A DNA stretch of 64,000 bases from FEN-33 sp963768775 (lineage in GTDB: Archaea; Thermoplasmatota; Thermoplasmata; Methanomassiliicoccales; UBA472), in assembly GCA_963768775.1 (NCBI GenBank), contig CAVYIY010000006.1:620001-684000 (forward strand), written 5' to 3'. Position numbers and translations under genes: made by a program. Below the pieces are notes generated by a model. The model did no database searches and was not told where the DNA came from. It saw nothing but the letters and a program-made list of their open reading frames with translations. Within the stretch, counting starts at the first letter, position 1, and each line of letters starts with the position of its first letter. Shown piece by piece: positions 48,108 to 59,270 of the stretch.

Positions 48108-48830
48108 TTGTGCGCCTTTTTCCGGTCCTTGATGATCGGGCTGGAGGTGATCGAGGAGACAAGCAACACCGTCGTGATGCACGACCTGTCCGATCCGGTC
48201 GAGCTACCGCAGGAGAAGTGCGTGCGCCGGATGCATCTCATCGTCGGCAGCATGCACAAGGATGCCATCATGGCCCTGAGGGGGTCAGATTCTGCGTTGG
48301 CGAAGGACGTGATAGACCGGGACGCCGATGTCGACCGCCTCTACTGGATGGCGGTGAAGCAGTACAACATGATTCTCAAGGACCGGAAATTGAGCGAGAA
48401 GATCGGGGTCGATATCTTCGAAGGCATGAACCTGATGCTCGTGGCTCGGGGGATCGAGCGCATCGGCGACCATGCCGAGAAGATCGCGAACAACACCATC
48501 ATCGCGATCAAGGCCAAGGTCAGACTGAGTAACCAGGACGAGATCGGGAAGCTGAGCGATGCGGCCATTGCGTTGCTGGACAAGGCGATGGAAGCCTTCT
48601 TCCTCAGGGACATCGCCACGGCCAATAACCTGATCGACCAAGGCACCGAACTGGTTCAACGCGGGCAGGACCTGAATACCAATACCCGCATGCCCGCGAA
48701 CGTGGCCGCGATGGTGAAGACGTTCGTGATCGACAGCATCAATCGGACCACGATGCTGGCGATGGACATCGCCGAGATAGCGATCAACGCCGCGATGAGG
48801 ATGGACGATGCGGAGCCGAGCAGCGGTTAG
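48108..48830 (+). CDS. PhoU-domain protein, N-terminally short
   Basis: 240 residues. A PhoU three-helix bundle with metal-binding-like motifs (LMLVARGIERIGDHAEKIAN; MLAMDIAEIAINAAMRMDD), as in phosphate-uptake regulators. Archaeal homologues usually have an AbrB-type DNA-binding domain and about 80 more residues before IGLEVIEET; those are absent here. The open frame begins at a TTG (48108), or the ATG at 48132, and another frame runs upstream (ATG 48101 MKLVR). Either the N-terminus is lost through an indel or this is a PhoU-only variant. No pst transporter genes are nearby. Confidence 0.75.
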   Translation: MCAFFRSLMIGLEVIEETSNTVVMHDLSDPVELPQEKCVRRMHLIVGSMHKDAIMALRGSDSALAKDVIDRDADVDRLYWMAVKQYNMILKDRKLSEKIGVDIFEGMNLMLVARGIERIGDHAEKIANNTIIAIKAKVRLSNQDEIGKLSDAAIALLDKAMEAFFLRDIATANNLIDQGTELVQRGQDLNTNTRMPANVAAMVKTFVIDSINRTTMLAMDIAEIAINAAMRMDDAEPSSG

Positions 48831-48833
48831 TTC

Positions 48834-50053
48834 CTAAGGCTTCCGGCCCGAGTACTTGCTCCACTTCTGCTCCAGCTTGCTGTCGGAAAGCGTCTCCATG
48901 AGATAGCGCGCGAACTGCTCCCCGCTGGCCCCAGAGGCGCGTCCGGTAATCGCCACCCTCCTCTCGAACTGCGTGCATATGTCCAGCGCGTTCTCCAAGC
49001 GCTTCGAGCTCTCCGTCCTCCCGATGTGGTTCAGCAGCATGGCGGCGGCCTTGATGATGCTGGACGGGTCGGCGTACTGCGCCCGCCCTTCGTCGACCAT
49101 GCGCGGGGCGGAGCCGTGGATCGCCTCGAACATGGCGTACTGCTTGCCGATGTTGGCGCTTCCCGCCGTTCCCACGCCGCCCTGGATCTGGGCCGCCTCG
49201 TCGGTGAGGATGTCGCCGTAGAGGTTCGGCATGACCATGACCTGGAAGTCGCTCCGCCGGTACGGGTCGATGAGCTTGGCGGTCATGATGTCGATGAACC
49301 AGTCGTCCCACTTGATGCCCGGGTAGTCCTTGGCGACCTGCGTCTGCCATGCTGCCAGGAACTTGCCGTCGGTGGTCTTGATGACGTTGGCCTTGGTGAT
49401 CACGCGTCACCTTGTTGATGCCGTTCTTCTTGGCATGCTCGAACGCCAGACGGATGATGCGCTCGGAGCCTTGGCTGGTGGCGACGCAGAAATCGAAGGC
49501 CAGATCGTCGTTGACGTTGATGCCCTTGCTGCCGAGGATGTAGCGTGCCCTCGGTGTTCTCCCTGAAGAAGATCCAGTCGATGCCCTGCTCCGGGACGCG
49601 CACCGGCCGCACGTTGGCGAACAGGTCCAGCTCGCGGCGCATGGCCACGTTCGCCGACTCGATGTTGGGCCATGGGTCGCCCTTCTTCGGGCGTGGTGGT
49701 CGGTCCCTTGAGGATGACGTGGCACTTCTTGATCTCCGCCAGCACGTCGTCCGGGATCGCCTTGAGCACCTTGGCCCGGTTCTCGATGGTCAGGCCCTCG
49801 ATGGTGCTCAGCTCGACCTTTCCCGCGCTGATCTCGTCCTTCAGCATGAATCTCCAGGACGGTCCTGCGCATGGCTCGGCAGATGTACGGGCCGATGCCG
49901 TCCCCGCCGACGATGCCGATGACGATGCGCTCCATCCTCGAGAAATCGGTCCAGCCCTGGGAGCGCCTTCATGTCCTCCACTCGGTCCAGCTGCTCCTTG
50001 ACCAGCTTGGCGAAATGCTCCTTTGCCTTCTCCAACGTCGCTTGCTCCGTCAT
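48834..50053 (-). CDS. Isocitrate/3-isopropylmalate dehydrogenase family (about four indels)
   Basis: About 405 residues. NAD(P)-dependent beta-decarboxylating dehydrogenase. An N-terminal helix (KAKEHFAKLVKEQLDRVEDM) precedes MERIVIGIVGGDGIGPYICR. Further segments are VILKGPTTTP, ESANVAMRRELDLFANVRPV, NVIKTTDGKFL and MVMPNLYGDILTDEAAQIQGGVG. The frame changes near 49950, 49840, 49680, 49550 and 49405. The start is the ATG at 50053, nine bases after AAGGGA. With the two aconitase-family subunits upstream it could serve leucine, 2-oxoglutarate or homocitrate-type synthesis; the substrate is not decidable from motifs alone. Confidence 0.85.
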
Positions 50054-50076
50054 TGGCATCATTCCCTTGGTTCCAT

Positions 50077-50581
50077 TCACTCGAGCTTGAAGCCGCCGTG
50101 CTTCTTGAAGTGCTCGGCCAGTCCGCCGTCGTTCAGGATCTTCACCATCACCGGCGGCAGCGGCGTCGCCTTGATCTTCGCTGCCCTTGGTCACGTTGTG
50201 GACGATCCCCTTCTCGAGGTCCACCCGGATCTCGTCGCCCTCGTCGATCGAATCGGTGTCGCACTCGATCACCGGCAGCCCGACGTTGATGCAGTTGCGG
50301 TAGAAGATGCGGGCGAAGGACTTGGCGATGACCGCGGAGATGCCGGCGGCCTTGATCACCAGCGGCGCCTGCTCCCGGCTGCTGCCCATGCCGAAGTTGT
50401 GCCCGGCCACGATGAAGTCGCCCTTCTCGATCTCGTTGAAGAAACCCGGCCGGATGTCCTCCATCAGGTGCTTGGCCAGGTCGTTCATGTCCGTGCTCTT
50501 GAACTTGTACTTCCCGGCGATGATGTAGTCGGTGTTGATGTTGTTCCCGAACATGCGCGCCTTTCCCTAGAGCTTGTCCAT
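50077..50581 (-). CDS. Aconitase/isopropylmalate dehydratase small subunit (one indel, in-frame TAG)
   Basis: About 167 residues. Swivel domain with FGNNINTDYIIAGKYKF, FIVAGHNFGMGSSREQAP and IFYRNCINVGLPVIE. Its ATG (50581) overlaps the large-subunit stop as TGATG. The fifth codon is TAG (50567-50569), where homologues have a sense codon, and translation could restart at the ATG at 50554. A +1 shift near 50185 is needed to reach the natural end, MVKILNDGGLAEHFKKHGG, and TGA at 50077. Total length is 3n+1. Confidence 0.85.
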
Positions 50582-51836
50582 CAGAGCACCTCCCTGGGGT
50601 CGGCGATGAATCCCTTGATCGCGCTGTACGCCGCGGTCGCCGGCGACGACAGGTAGATCTAGGCCTTGGTGTTGCCCATGCGTCCCTTGAAGTTGCGGTT
50701 GGCGGTGGAGAGCACCACCTCCTCGTCCGAGGGGATGCCGTTGCAGGTGCCGACGCATGGCCCGCACGAGGGCGTGGTCACCGAGGCGCCCGGCCTTCAC
50801 CAGCTTCTGGATGAGCCCCGCACTCCATTGCCGATAGCAGCACTTCCTTGGATGCCGGCGAGACTATCAACCGCACACCCTTCGCCACCTGCTTGCCGTC
50901 GAGGATGCTCGCCGCGATCTTCAGGTCCTCCAGCCGGCCGTTGGTGCAGGTGCCGATGAACACCTGGTCGATCTCCTTTCCCTCCACCTTCTCGATCGGC
51001 ACCACGTTGTCGACGTCCGGTGGACAGGCGATCTGCGGCGAGAGCTTGCTGACGTCCTCCTTCAGCACCGCCTCGTACTTCGCGTCCGGGTCCGGATCGA
51101 CGCCCTTGAAGGCGCGCTTGGCCCTCGTCCTCAGGTAATCTATCACCTTGTCGTCGCACTTCATCAGTCCGACCTTGGCTCCGGTCTCGACCGCCAGGTT
51201 GGATATGGTCATCCGGGCATCGACGCTCAGGGCGTCGATGACCTCACCGCACGATCTCCAGCGCCTTGTAGGTGGCACCGTTGGCGGTGAGCCTTCCGAT
51301 CATCCTGCAGGGCGATGTCCTTGGAGTAGACCCCGGTCGGCAGCTTCCCGTCGTATTGCGAGCTTGATGGTGCTGGGCACCTTGAACCAGGTCTTGCCGG
51401 AGATGAGCGCGGCCGCCAGGTCGGTCGAGCCGACCCCGGTGGCGAAGGCGTTCAGCGCCCCGTAGGTGCAGGTGTGCGAGTCCGCCCCGATGATGACGCT
51501 CCCCGGAAGCGCGTACCCTTGCTCCGGGACGATGACGTGGCAGACGCCTTCGCCGACGTCGAAGAGCTTCGCCCCGAACTGCTCGGCGAACGTCCTCATC
51601 TCCTTGTGCAGGTTGGAGACCGATTCCATGGGCGATGGGGCATTGTGGTCGATGACGATGGCGTAGCTGCTCGGGTCCTTGAACTTCTTACCCTCCATGT
51701 CCTTGAACGCCCTGATCGTCAGCGGCGTCGTCCCGTCCTGGCTCATCATGAAGTCCACTGGCGAGACGATGATGTCGCCCTGCTTCACTTCCTTGCCCGC
51801 GTGCGCCGAGAGTATCTTCTCCGCTATCGTTCCCAT
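50581..51836 (-). CDS. Aconitase/isopropylmalate dehydratase large subunit (several indels, in-frame TAG)
   Basis: About 418 codons. Isomerises a hydroxy-acid using a 4Fe-4S cluster. Start at the ATG at 51836 with GAGG upstream. Cluster and substrate regions: DHNAPSP, GADSHTCTYGALNAF, FIGTCTNGRLEDL, and (after a shift) TTPSCGPCVGTCNG. The frame changes near 51355, 51305, 51250 and 50790-50830. A TAG at 50659-50661 replaces the conserved Glu of the KAEIYLSSPATAA segment just before the end. It is first in the operon with the small subunit and the dehydrogenase. Confidence 0.85.
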
Positions 51837-52120
51837 TGTTTTCGCCTCTATGATTGGATAAGATGTCATTTGCTGCGGTCCTTCTCTTCGTTCAAATCGA
51901 ATATAGGTTGCCCAGGTGATTCCTCGTAAGCTTCCCCGAATCCGCCCGGAACAATTCGCGCAGCTTGTCCTGATATATACCAGAACTGCCCCACGTCAGA
52001 CAGCGTCACAGTTTTCACGTCTCATGGTGGACAGGCTCGCCGAGCCGGCCATTCTTGGCCTGCTGGAGGGGGTCGGCGATTCGTCATGCGGGGGGTGCTA
52101 CAAAAGCATTGCGGAGGCCG

Positions 52121-53159
52121 CTAGCCGATCTTGAAACGCAGGATCGCTGCGATCCCACCGATCGCCTCCAGCTTCTTGCCTGCCTCGTGGTACTCAGAGA
52201 CAACCATGACCTTTCCCCTGGCATCCTCCACTGCCTTCATCAGGCGCTCCATCTGCTTCTCGCGGGCCTTCTCCTCGGAGATGATGAGGAACTCGACTGC
52301 TCCGGCGTCGATCGCGTCCGCCACCTCTCTTGACCCGTAGGCCACCGGACCGTCCTTGGCGATCTCCTCCAGGACCCGCTCGACCTCCTCGGTCTCCTCC
52401 GCCACCCGGGAGCCGCGCAGCACTTCCGCGCCGATGCCTTTCTTCATCAGCTCGTGGATGCCCGCCATCCCCGCCTGCCCGGTATGGAAGACGTGCGCCC
52501 GGCCGAATATCTCCGGCGCCTTGCCCTTGCCATCCGCCAGCAGGGTCTCCTTGGCGAAGCCCGGCCCGAGGATGATCAGCGGGACGTCGGCGGCGCAGAG
52601 CTGCTTCACCTTGTCGATGATCTCGTCATAGAAGGTGTCGGCCTCCTTGTGCTCGTACTGCTTCCCCGCGGTGTGAGCGTTGATGGTCGCCACGTTCTGG
52701 ATTCCATACTGCCTCATGACTGCGATGGTCGCCTCGTCGTTCTCCAGGGAGACGAAGACGTATGGTGGGCCGCTTCGAGTCCTCTATCGCCCTCTTGATC
52801 CGGTCCAGGGTGGAAGGGCGCCAATGGAGCTTGACCACCGTGATCACGTCCCCCTCCTCCAAGTTCAGGGTGTGGTGGGCACCGAGGTCCTGCGGCCCCT
52901 GCTCTATGACACCAGTAATGCGCAGCCTGGTCTCGAACTCGTGGAACTCGACCTTCTCCACCCGGATGCCGAGGAAGACGCGCTTCTTCTCCCCCCGCTC
53001 CGAGCGCACCTTGTCGGACTTCACCTCCTCTCGGCGGAACGTCACCGCCAGCACCACGTCCCCCGGCTCGATGATGTTGTACAGATGCCACAGGTCGTCA
53101 ACGTTGTCGACCTGGAACTTGATCTCGCCGGTGCGGGTGTCCTGATGCAGAAGGCGCAT
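52121..53159 (-). CDS. pelA: mRNA surveillance protein Pelota (one indel)
   Basis: About 345 residues. Rescues stalled ribosomes with aRF/ABCE1-type partners. The N-terminal Sm-like domain (LHQDTRTGEIKFQVDNVDDL, ITGVIEQGPQDLGAHHTLN) is followed by the central eRF1-type domain (IILGPGFAKETL) and a C-terminal L7Ae-like domain (GSREVADAIDAGAVEFLIIS, GGIAAILRF). The single shift near 52764 (ACCATAC, one extra base) lies between the first two domains; length is 3n+1. No catalytic GGQ is expected or seen. Confidence 0.92.
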
Positions 53160-53307
53160 TGACCGATGATTAGCAAGTGCGTATTTCAGGTTTGGTCTGA
53201 GATCTCATTGGCACGGCCGGACGTTCGCTGGCGCCGGACGATCCTCATCGGCGATGTCTTCGTTCGGACACTTTTCCTTGGTTGTGTTTTTCCATGGGTA
53301 AGAAGGG

Positions 53308-53315
53308 TTAAGTAT
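53308..53315 (+). promoter_or_regulatory. TATA box of carAB
   Basis: TTAAGTAT lies 26-33 bases before the carA ATG, with no Shine-Dalgarno between, suggesting a leaderless carAB transcript. Confidence 0.5.
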
Positions 53316-53340
53316 CCCCCATCTATTCCATCGAACCTTA

Positions 53341-54418
53341 ATGGCAAAGTGCTACCTCGTGCTCGAAGACGGAACGATCATGGAGGGCATGGGATTTGGT
53401 TTTGACCATACCGCTTACGGAGAGGTGGTCTTCAACACCAGCATGACCGGGTACCAGGAGTCGCTCACGGACCCGTCCTACGCCGGTCAGATCCTTATCA
53501 TGTCGTACCCGCTCATCGGCAATTACGGCATCAATCACGTCGACTACGAATCGGACAAGGTGCACGTCCGGGGATACGCCGTCCGGGAGCGGTGCGTCGA
53601 GCCGAGCAACATGTACGCCGGCGACAAGATCGACTCGTTCTTGAAGAAGCAGAAGGTATCGGGCATCTCTGAGCTCGATACCCGCGCCCTGATCATCCGC
53701 ATCAGGGAGAAGGGCACGCCGAGAGGGGCGATATGCTACGAGGAGGACGTCGAGAAGACGCTGAAGACGGGTGCAGACCATGCCCTTCCCGTCCGACGCG
53801 AACCTGGTGCACGACGTCTCGACGCGCGAGGTGCTGCGCTTCGAGAAGGAAGGGGCGAAAGAGGTCGTGCTCATCGACTGCGGCACCAAGCAGAACATCG
53901 TGCGCGAGCTGCGCAAGCGCTTCTCCCTGACTATCGTTCCCTACGACACCACCGCCTCCTGGTTCCGCGACCACGAGCTGGATGGCGTGGTGATATCCAA
54001 CGGTCCGGGGGATCCCTCCCACCCGGTGATCAAGGACACCGTGATCAAGACCCTGAAGGCGATCAAGGAGGAGTACCCGATAATGGGCATCTGCTTCGGC
54101 AACCAGCTCCTCGCCCACGCTTTCGGCGGCACGACATTCAAGCTCAAGTTCGGGCACCGCGGCGTGAACCAGCCGGTGAAGTACAAGGGGAGGATATTCA
54201 TCACCTCCCAAAACCACGGCTATTCCGTCGATCCTGACTCGATCCCCCCGGAATTGGAGGTGAGCCAGACCAACGTGAACGATGGCACGGTGGAGGGGTT
54301 GGCACACAGTGAGCTCCCCATCTTCTCGGTCCAGTACCACCCCGAGGCCTCGCCCGGCCCGAAGGACACCTCGTTCCTCTTCAACGACTTCTTCAAACTG
54401 GTGGAGGAGAGGAAATGA
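53341..54418 (+). CDS. carA: Carbamoyl-phosphate synthase small subunit (one indel)
   Basis: About 358 residues. Provides ammonia from glutamine for carbamoyl phosphate. The N-terminal domain contains VVFNTSMTGYQESLTDPSYA. The class I amidotransferase domain has the nucleophile Cys in MGICFGNQLLAHAFGG and the His/Glu pair in VQYHPEASPGP. One shift near 53770, where ACGGGTGCAG has one G too many, separates the halves; length is 3n+1. The stop overlaps the carB ATG. Confidence 0.95.
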
Positions 54419-57400
54419 CCGAGGTCCCGCCGAAGGGCGCCAAGCTCATGGTCATCGGCTCCGGCCCGATTGTCATCGGCCAGGCGGCCGAATTCGACTT
54501 CTCCGGCTCCCAGGCCTGCCGCTCATTGCGCGAGGAAGGTTACCAGACAGTCTTGGTGAACTCCAACCCCGCAACCATCCAAACGGACCTTTCCACGGCG
54601 GACAAGGTGTACATTGAGCCCTTGGACGTGGAGACCATAACCGAGATCATCACCGCGGAGAAGGTGTACGGCATCCTGTCCGGCATGGGCGGGCAGACCG
54701 CTCTCAACCTCTGCTCCGAGCTGGCGGACAACGGCACCCTGGATAGATTGAAGGTCAGGCTCCTCGGCACCCAGCCCGAGGCCATCGCTCTGTCGGAAGA
54801 CCGGGAGCTGTTCAAGCAGACGATGATCAGCATCTCCGAGCCTGTGCCGAAGAGCAAGGCGGTCCACTCCATCGAGGAGGCGAAGCTGGCGGTCAAGGAG
54901 ATCGGCTCCTTCCCGGTCCTGGTGCGTCCAGGCTTCACCTTGGGGGGGACGGGCGGCGGGATCGCCTATACCGAGGAAGAGCTGGAGGAGATATGCGGGC
55001 GCGGCTTGATCTACTCCAGGATACACCAGGTTCTCATCGAAGAAAGCGTGCTCGGCTGGAAGGAGTACGAGTACGAGGTAATGCGGGACAAGAACGACAA
55101 CTGCGTCATCATCTGCAACATGGAGAACCTCGACCCCATGGGGATCCATACCGGCGAGAGCATCGTCATCGCTCCCTCGCAGACGCTCTCGGATGTTGAC
55201 CACCAGAGGCTTCGCACTGCTTCCATCAAGATAATCCGGGCGCTGAAGATCGAGGGCGGCTGCAACGTGCAGTTCGCCGTGAACCCGGCGACGAGGGAGT
55301 ATCGTGTCATCGAAGTGAATCCCAGAGTCTCGCGCTCTTCCGCGCTGGCATCGAAAGCCACGGGGTATTCCATCGCCCGGGTGGCGGCGAAGATCGCCGT
55401 GGGCAAGACCCTGGACGAGATACCGAACAAGATCACCGGCAAGACGTTCGCGGCCTTCGAGCCGACCCTGGACTACGTGGTGATGAAGATACCGCGCTGG
55501 CCGTTCGACAAGTTCCGCACAGTCGACAAGCGCATCGGCACCCAGATGAAATCGACCGGGGAGGTCATGGCCATAGGACGAACGGTGGAGGAGTCGATCA
55601 TGAAGGCGATCCGCTCGCTGGAGATCGACAAAATCGACCTGGAGCCAGAGCCGTGGAGCGACGAGGAGCTCCGGGAGGAACTGCTCCACGCCACGGACAA
55701 GCGCCTCTTCGCCATCGCCGAGGCGTTCCGCCGGGGCATGACCGCGGAGGATCTCGTCGACCTGACCAAATGGGATTCCTTCTTCCTGATCAAGATCAAG
55801 AACCTAGTGGACATGGAGCATACGCTGCGCGAAACGGACGCGCTGGACATGAAGCTCCTGCGCAGGGCCAAGCGCATGGGATTCCCGGATGAGAGCATCG
55901 CCGGGCTGATCAAGGTGCCGGAGAAGCACGTGCGCGATGCCCGCAAGATCGCCGGCATCCTTCCCACTTACAAGATGGTCGACACCTGCGCGGCGGAGTT
56001 CGAGGCCGCCACCCCCTACTTCTATTCCACCTACGAGAGCGCGTGCGAAGCGAAACCCTCGAAGAGGCGCAAGATCGTCATCGTCGGCGCCGGCCCGATA
56101 CGCATCGGCCAGGGGATAGAGTTCGATTACTGCTGCGTCCACGGCGTCATGGCCTGCCGGGAGGAGGGCGCCGATGCCATCGTCATCAATAACAACCCCG
56201 AGACGGTCTCGACCGACTTCGACATCTCCGACCGGCTGTACTTCGAGCCGCTGACGCTCGAGGACGTGCTCAACGTGATCGAGCGCGAGGACGCGGACGG
56301 CGTCATCGTGCAGTACGGCGGCCAGACCTCCGTGAACCTGGCCGTCCCGCTGGAGAAGGCGCTCGAAGGGCACAAGTGCCAGATCCTGGGCACCAGCCCG
56401 GACATGATCGACATGGCCGAGGACCGGAAGCGGTGGAGCGCGCTGATGCGCGAGCTGGACATCAAGCAGCCCGAGTCAGGGACCGGCCATTCGGCGGATG
56501 AGGTCAAGGCAGTGGCGACCAATATCGGCTATCCGGTGCTGCTCCGCCCGTCCTACGTGCTCGGCGGGCGGGGCATGGAGATCGTCTACAACGAGGAGGA
56601 GCTGATGACCTACGTCTCCACCGCGGTGAAGGTATCGAAGGCACACCCGGTGCTGGTGGACAAGTACCTCTCCCATGCCATCGAGATGGACGTCGACGTC
56701 GTCGCCGACGGCAAGGACGTCTTCATCGGCGGCATCATGGAGCACATCGAGGAGGCTGGCGTACATTCCGGCGATGCCACCATGGTCCTGCCGCCGCAGA
56801 CGGTATCCAAGGAGCTGATGGCCGGCATCGTGGCGATAACGGAGAAGGTGGCGCGCTCCCTGCAGATCAAGGGCCTGATGAACCTGCAATTGGCGATCAA
56901 GGACAACACCATCTACATGCTGGAGGCGAACCCGAGGGCGTCGCGCACCGTGCCTTTCGTCTCCAAGGCGATCGGGGTACCCTCTGGCGAAGGTGGCGAC
57001 CAAGGTCATGCTGGGCATCTCGCTGAAGGAGCAGGGCCTGATCGGCATGGCGCCGTTCAAGCAGGTGGCGGTGAAGGCCTCCGTCTTCCCGTTCCTCAAG
57101 CTGCCGGGCGTGGATTCGATCCTCGGACCGGAGATGCGCTCCACCGGTGAGGTCATGGGCATCGACACCGAGTATCCGGCGGCGATGTACAAGGCGCTCA
57201 AGGCGGCCGGCCAGAAGCTGCCGATGAGCGGAAATGTCTACATGACCATCGCCGATGTCGACAAGCCTTCGATCCTGCCGCTGGCCAGAGAACTGGCGGA
57301 GATGGGCTTCAAGATCTATGCCACCAAGGGCACCTCCACCACGCTGCGCGACTCCGGCCTGGAGACGACGACCGTCTACCAGATCCGGGAGAAGCTGCAG

Positions 57401-57631
57401 CCCGATGCGCTCGGGTTGATGAGGCGGGGCGAGATCAATCTCATCGTGAACACGCCGACGAACAACTCCGGCGCCAGAAGGGACGGCTACATGATGCGCC
57501 GATTGGCGGTGGAGATGGAGATCCCGTTCATCACCACGGTCCAGGCGGCGAAGGCCACGGTCGATGCCATCCGTCGGGCCCGGGCGGGAAACATTCACCC
57601 GAAGGATTTGAAGTCCTATCACGATTCCTGA
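54415..57631 (+). CDS. carB: Carbamoyl-phosphate synthase large subunit (one indel)
   Basis: About 1071 residues. Two ATP-grasp halves make carbamoyl phosphate for pyrimidines and arginine: the first begins LMVIGSGPIVIGQAAEFDFS, the second at about residue 552 with IVIVGAGPIRIGQGIEFDYC. The substrate loop LVRPGFTLGGTGGGIAY and its counterpart LLRPSYVLGGRGMEIVYNEE are present, and a C-terminal MGS-like allosteric domain follows KMYATKG-type sequence near residue 960. One shift near 56983 (CCCTCTGG, one extra T) breaks the last 215 residues out of frame; length is 3n+1. ATGA overlap with carA. Confidence 0.95.
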
Positions 57632-57648
57632 TCGAAGACCAAGCTTGC

Positions 57649-58569
57649 TTAACCCGCCTTCGTCAAATCGTCCTTCTTGCCATTCTTCCTTTTTCCGTTC
57701 AAGATCCCCGTGGCGATGACGATGCCGACGATGACCAGGGCGCCGCCCACGATGGCCGATGGAGCGGGGAACTCGGCGAAGAGGATTACCGCGAAGGTAA
57801 TGGCGAATATGGATTCACCCAGCTGGGAGACGCTGACCACCGGGGCGGGCAGGTACCTCAGCGACCAATTGTAGAAGCCATAGCCCATCAGCGCCGGGAC
57901 GATGGCCATGGCCAGGAAGACGGCGAAGTCGTTCATGGTGTAGGGCCACAGGGGAACGGTGAACAACACCGCCACCCCCATGAGGAAGGCGGCGGAGACG
58001 CAGTTGAAGATGAACATGAAGGCAAGGATGCGCAGCTTCTTGCGCATTATGCGGGTCATCACGATGTAGATCGCCATCATGCACGCCCCGAACACCGCGA
58101 GGACGTCCCCGGTGAGATTGGTGGAGCCCAGCTCGGATAGGGAGATGATCCCGATCCCCAGCATGCCGACGACCGCCCCGGTGGCGGTCCAGCGGGAGCC
58201 CTCCCTCAGGACGATGAAGGCGAGCAGAGCCACGATGATCGGGTGGGCGTTGATCAACAGGACGGCGCTCGCCACCGACGTCAGCTTGACCGCGTAGACG
58301 AAGGCCAGGAAATGGATGCTGAAGGCGATGGTGGTGCCGACCATGAGCAATATGTCCCGACGGCTCATGTGCCGCAGGTCGGAACGCGCCCCGACCATGG
58401 CGAAAGGGGCGATAATCATCGCGGCCAGAAGCATCCTCCAGCCCGCGATGGCGGGGGCGGGGGCGTCACTCAGCCGTATCAGTATGGAGGAGAAGCCGAA
58501 GCAGACGACGCCGAGGAAAAGCACGAAATATGCCTTCCAAGCTCGGTTCTCCGCCACGTTAGGCACCAC
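57649..58569 (-). CDS. DMT/EamA-family transporter
   Basis: 306 residues with ten hydrophobic helices in two EamA repeats (first: FLGVVCFGFSSILIRLSDAP; second: LAVFGACMMAIYIVMTRIMR). GTG start directly after the TGA of the ACT-domain gene, so the two are translationally coupled. Members export amino acids, nucleotides or other metabolites. The coupling to an amino-acid-sensing protein hints at amino-acid efflux, but that is inference. Convergent with carB, 17 bases away. It ends in a lysine-rich tail. Confidence 0.88.
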   Translation of the reverse strand: MVPNVAENRAWKAYFVLFLGVVCFGFSSILIRLSDAPAPAIAGWRMLLAAMIIAPFAMVGARSDLRHMSRRDILLMVGTTIAFSIHFLAFVYAVKLTSVASAVLLINAHPIIVALLAFIVLREGSRWTATGAVVGMLGIGIISLSELGSTNLTGDVLAVFGACMMAIYIVMTRIMRKKLRILAFMFIFNCVSAAFLMGVAVLFTVPLWPYTMNDFAVFLAMAIVPALMGYGFYNWSLRYLPAPVVSVSQLGESIFAITFAVILFAEFPAPSAIVGGALVIVGIVIATGILNGKRKNGKKDDLTKAG

Positions 58570-59070
58570 TCAGTGAATCAGTATGCTCTTCACGCCGCGG
58601 CAGTTCTTGATCTCTGGTATGATCTCCGGAGGCACCGGCGCGCCGGTGATGATGAACAACCGCGGCTCGGTGCTTAGGTCCGGATCGCCCACGATCACCT
58701 GACGGATGGATATGCCCGCCTTGGCGATGACGCCGGTGACGTCCGCCACTATCCCGGTGGTCTGGGCGTTAGTGGGAATGATCTCGATGGCGCTCCAGCC
58801 CATGACCGGCGCCACGTCCTTCAGCATCGCGGTCGGCCTGAGCCGGCCGAAAACCCTGAGGAGCTCATCGTTCGCCTCGATGGTCTCAACCGTCGCCCTG
58901 ACGATCCGCCGGTCCACGCCGGCCGCCCGGCCGACCGAGCTATCCGCCAGCTCGATGTCCCCGCAGTAAACGTTACCCTCGTGAACTCTGAGGCCGTTAT
59001 CCAGCAGCATCTTCGCCACCTTTCCCTGCGAAGGATACCTGCCGAAGTACTTGGACAATGAACTCCACAT
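58570..59070 (-). CDS. ACT-domain regulator of amino-acid metabolism
   Basis: 166 residues from the ATG at 59070. An N-terminal winged-helix-like half (YPSQGKVAKMLLDNGLRVHE, SVGRAAGVDRRIVRATVETI) is followed by a C-terminal ACT domain (GIVADVTGVIAKAGISIRQV, then EPRLFIITGAPVPPEII). This is the archaeal COG2150 type, thought to sense an amino acid. Immediately followed by the DMT transporter with no spacer. Confidence 0.87.
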   Translation of the reverse strand: MWSSLSKYFGRYPSQGKVAKMLLDNGLRVHEGNVYCGDIELADSSVGRAAGVDRRIVRATVETIEANDELLRVFGRLRPTAMLKDVAPVMGWSAIEIIPTNAQTTGIVADVTGVIAKAGISIRQVIVGDPDLSTEPRLFIITGAPVPPEIIPEIKNCRGVKSILIH

Positions 59071-59226
59071 GATTGGTCGCATAGCTAGGGAAGGTATTAG
59101 GGTTTCGGCGCAGGTTTCGGAACGGAATTGCGCGATGCGCGGCGCTGACTGCGAAGCAGGAATCCATGGTCCCTCATGGCACTTGCGACGGTTCATCAAT
59201 CGGGATGCTGGATGGTGGGGGAAGAA

Positions 59227-59234
59227 TTTATATG
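59227..59234 (+). promoter_or_regulatory. TATA box of the shikimate operon
   Basis: TTTATATG sits 37-44 bases before the chosen ATG at 59271, giving a short leader that contains AGGTG. Confidence 0.6.
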
Positions 59235-59270
59235 CATGTTATACCTTGACACGGCTACTAGGTGAAAAGG

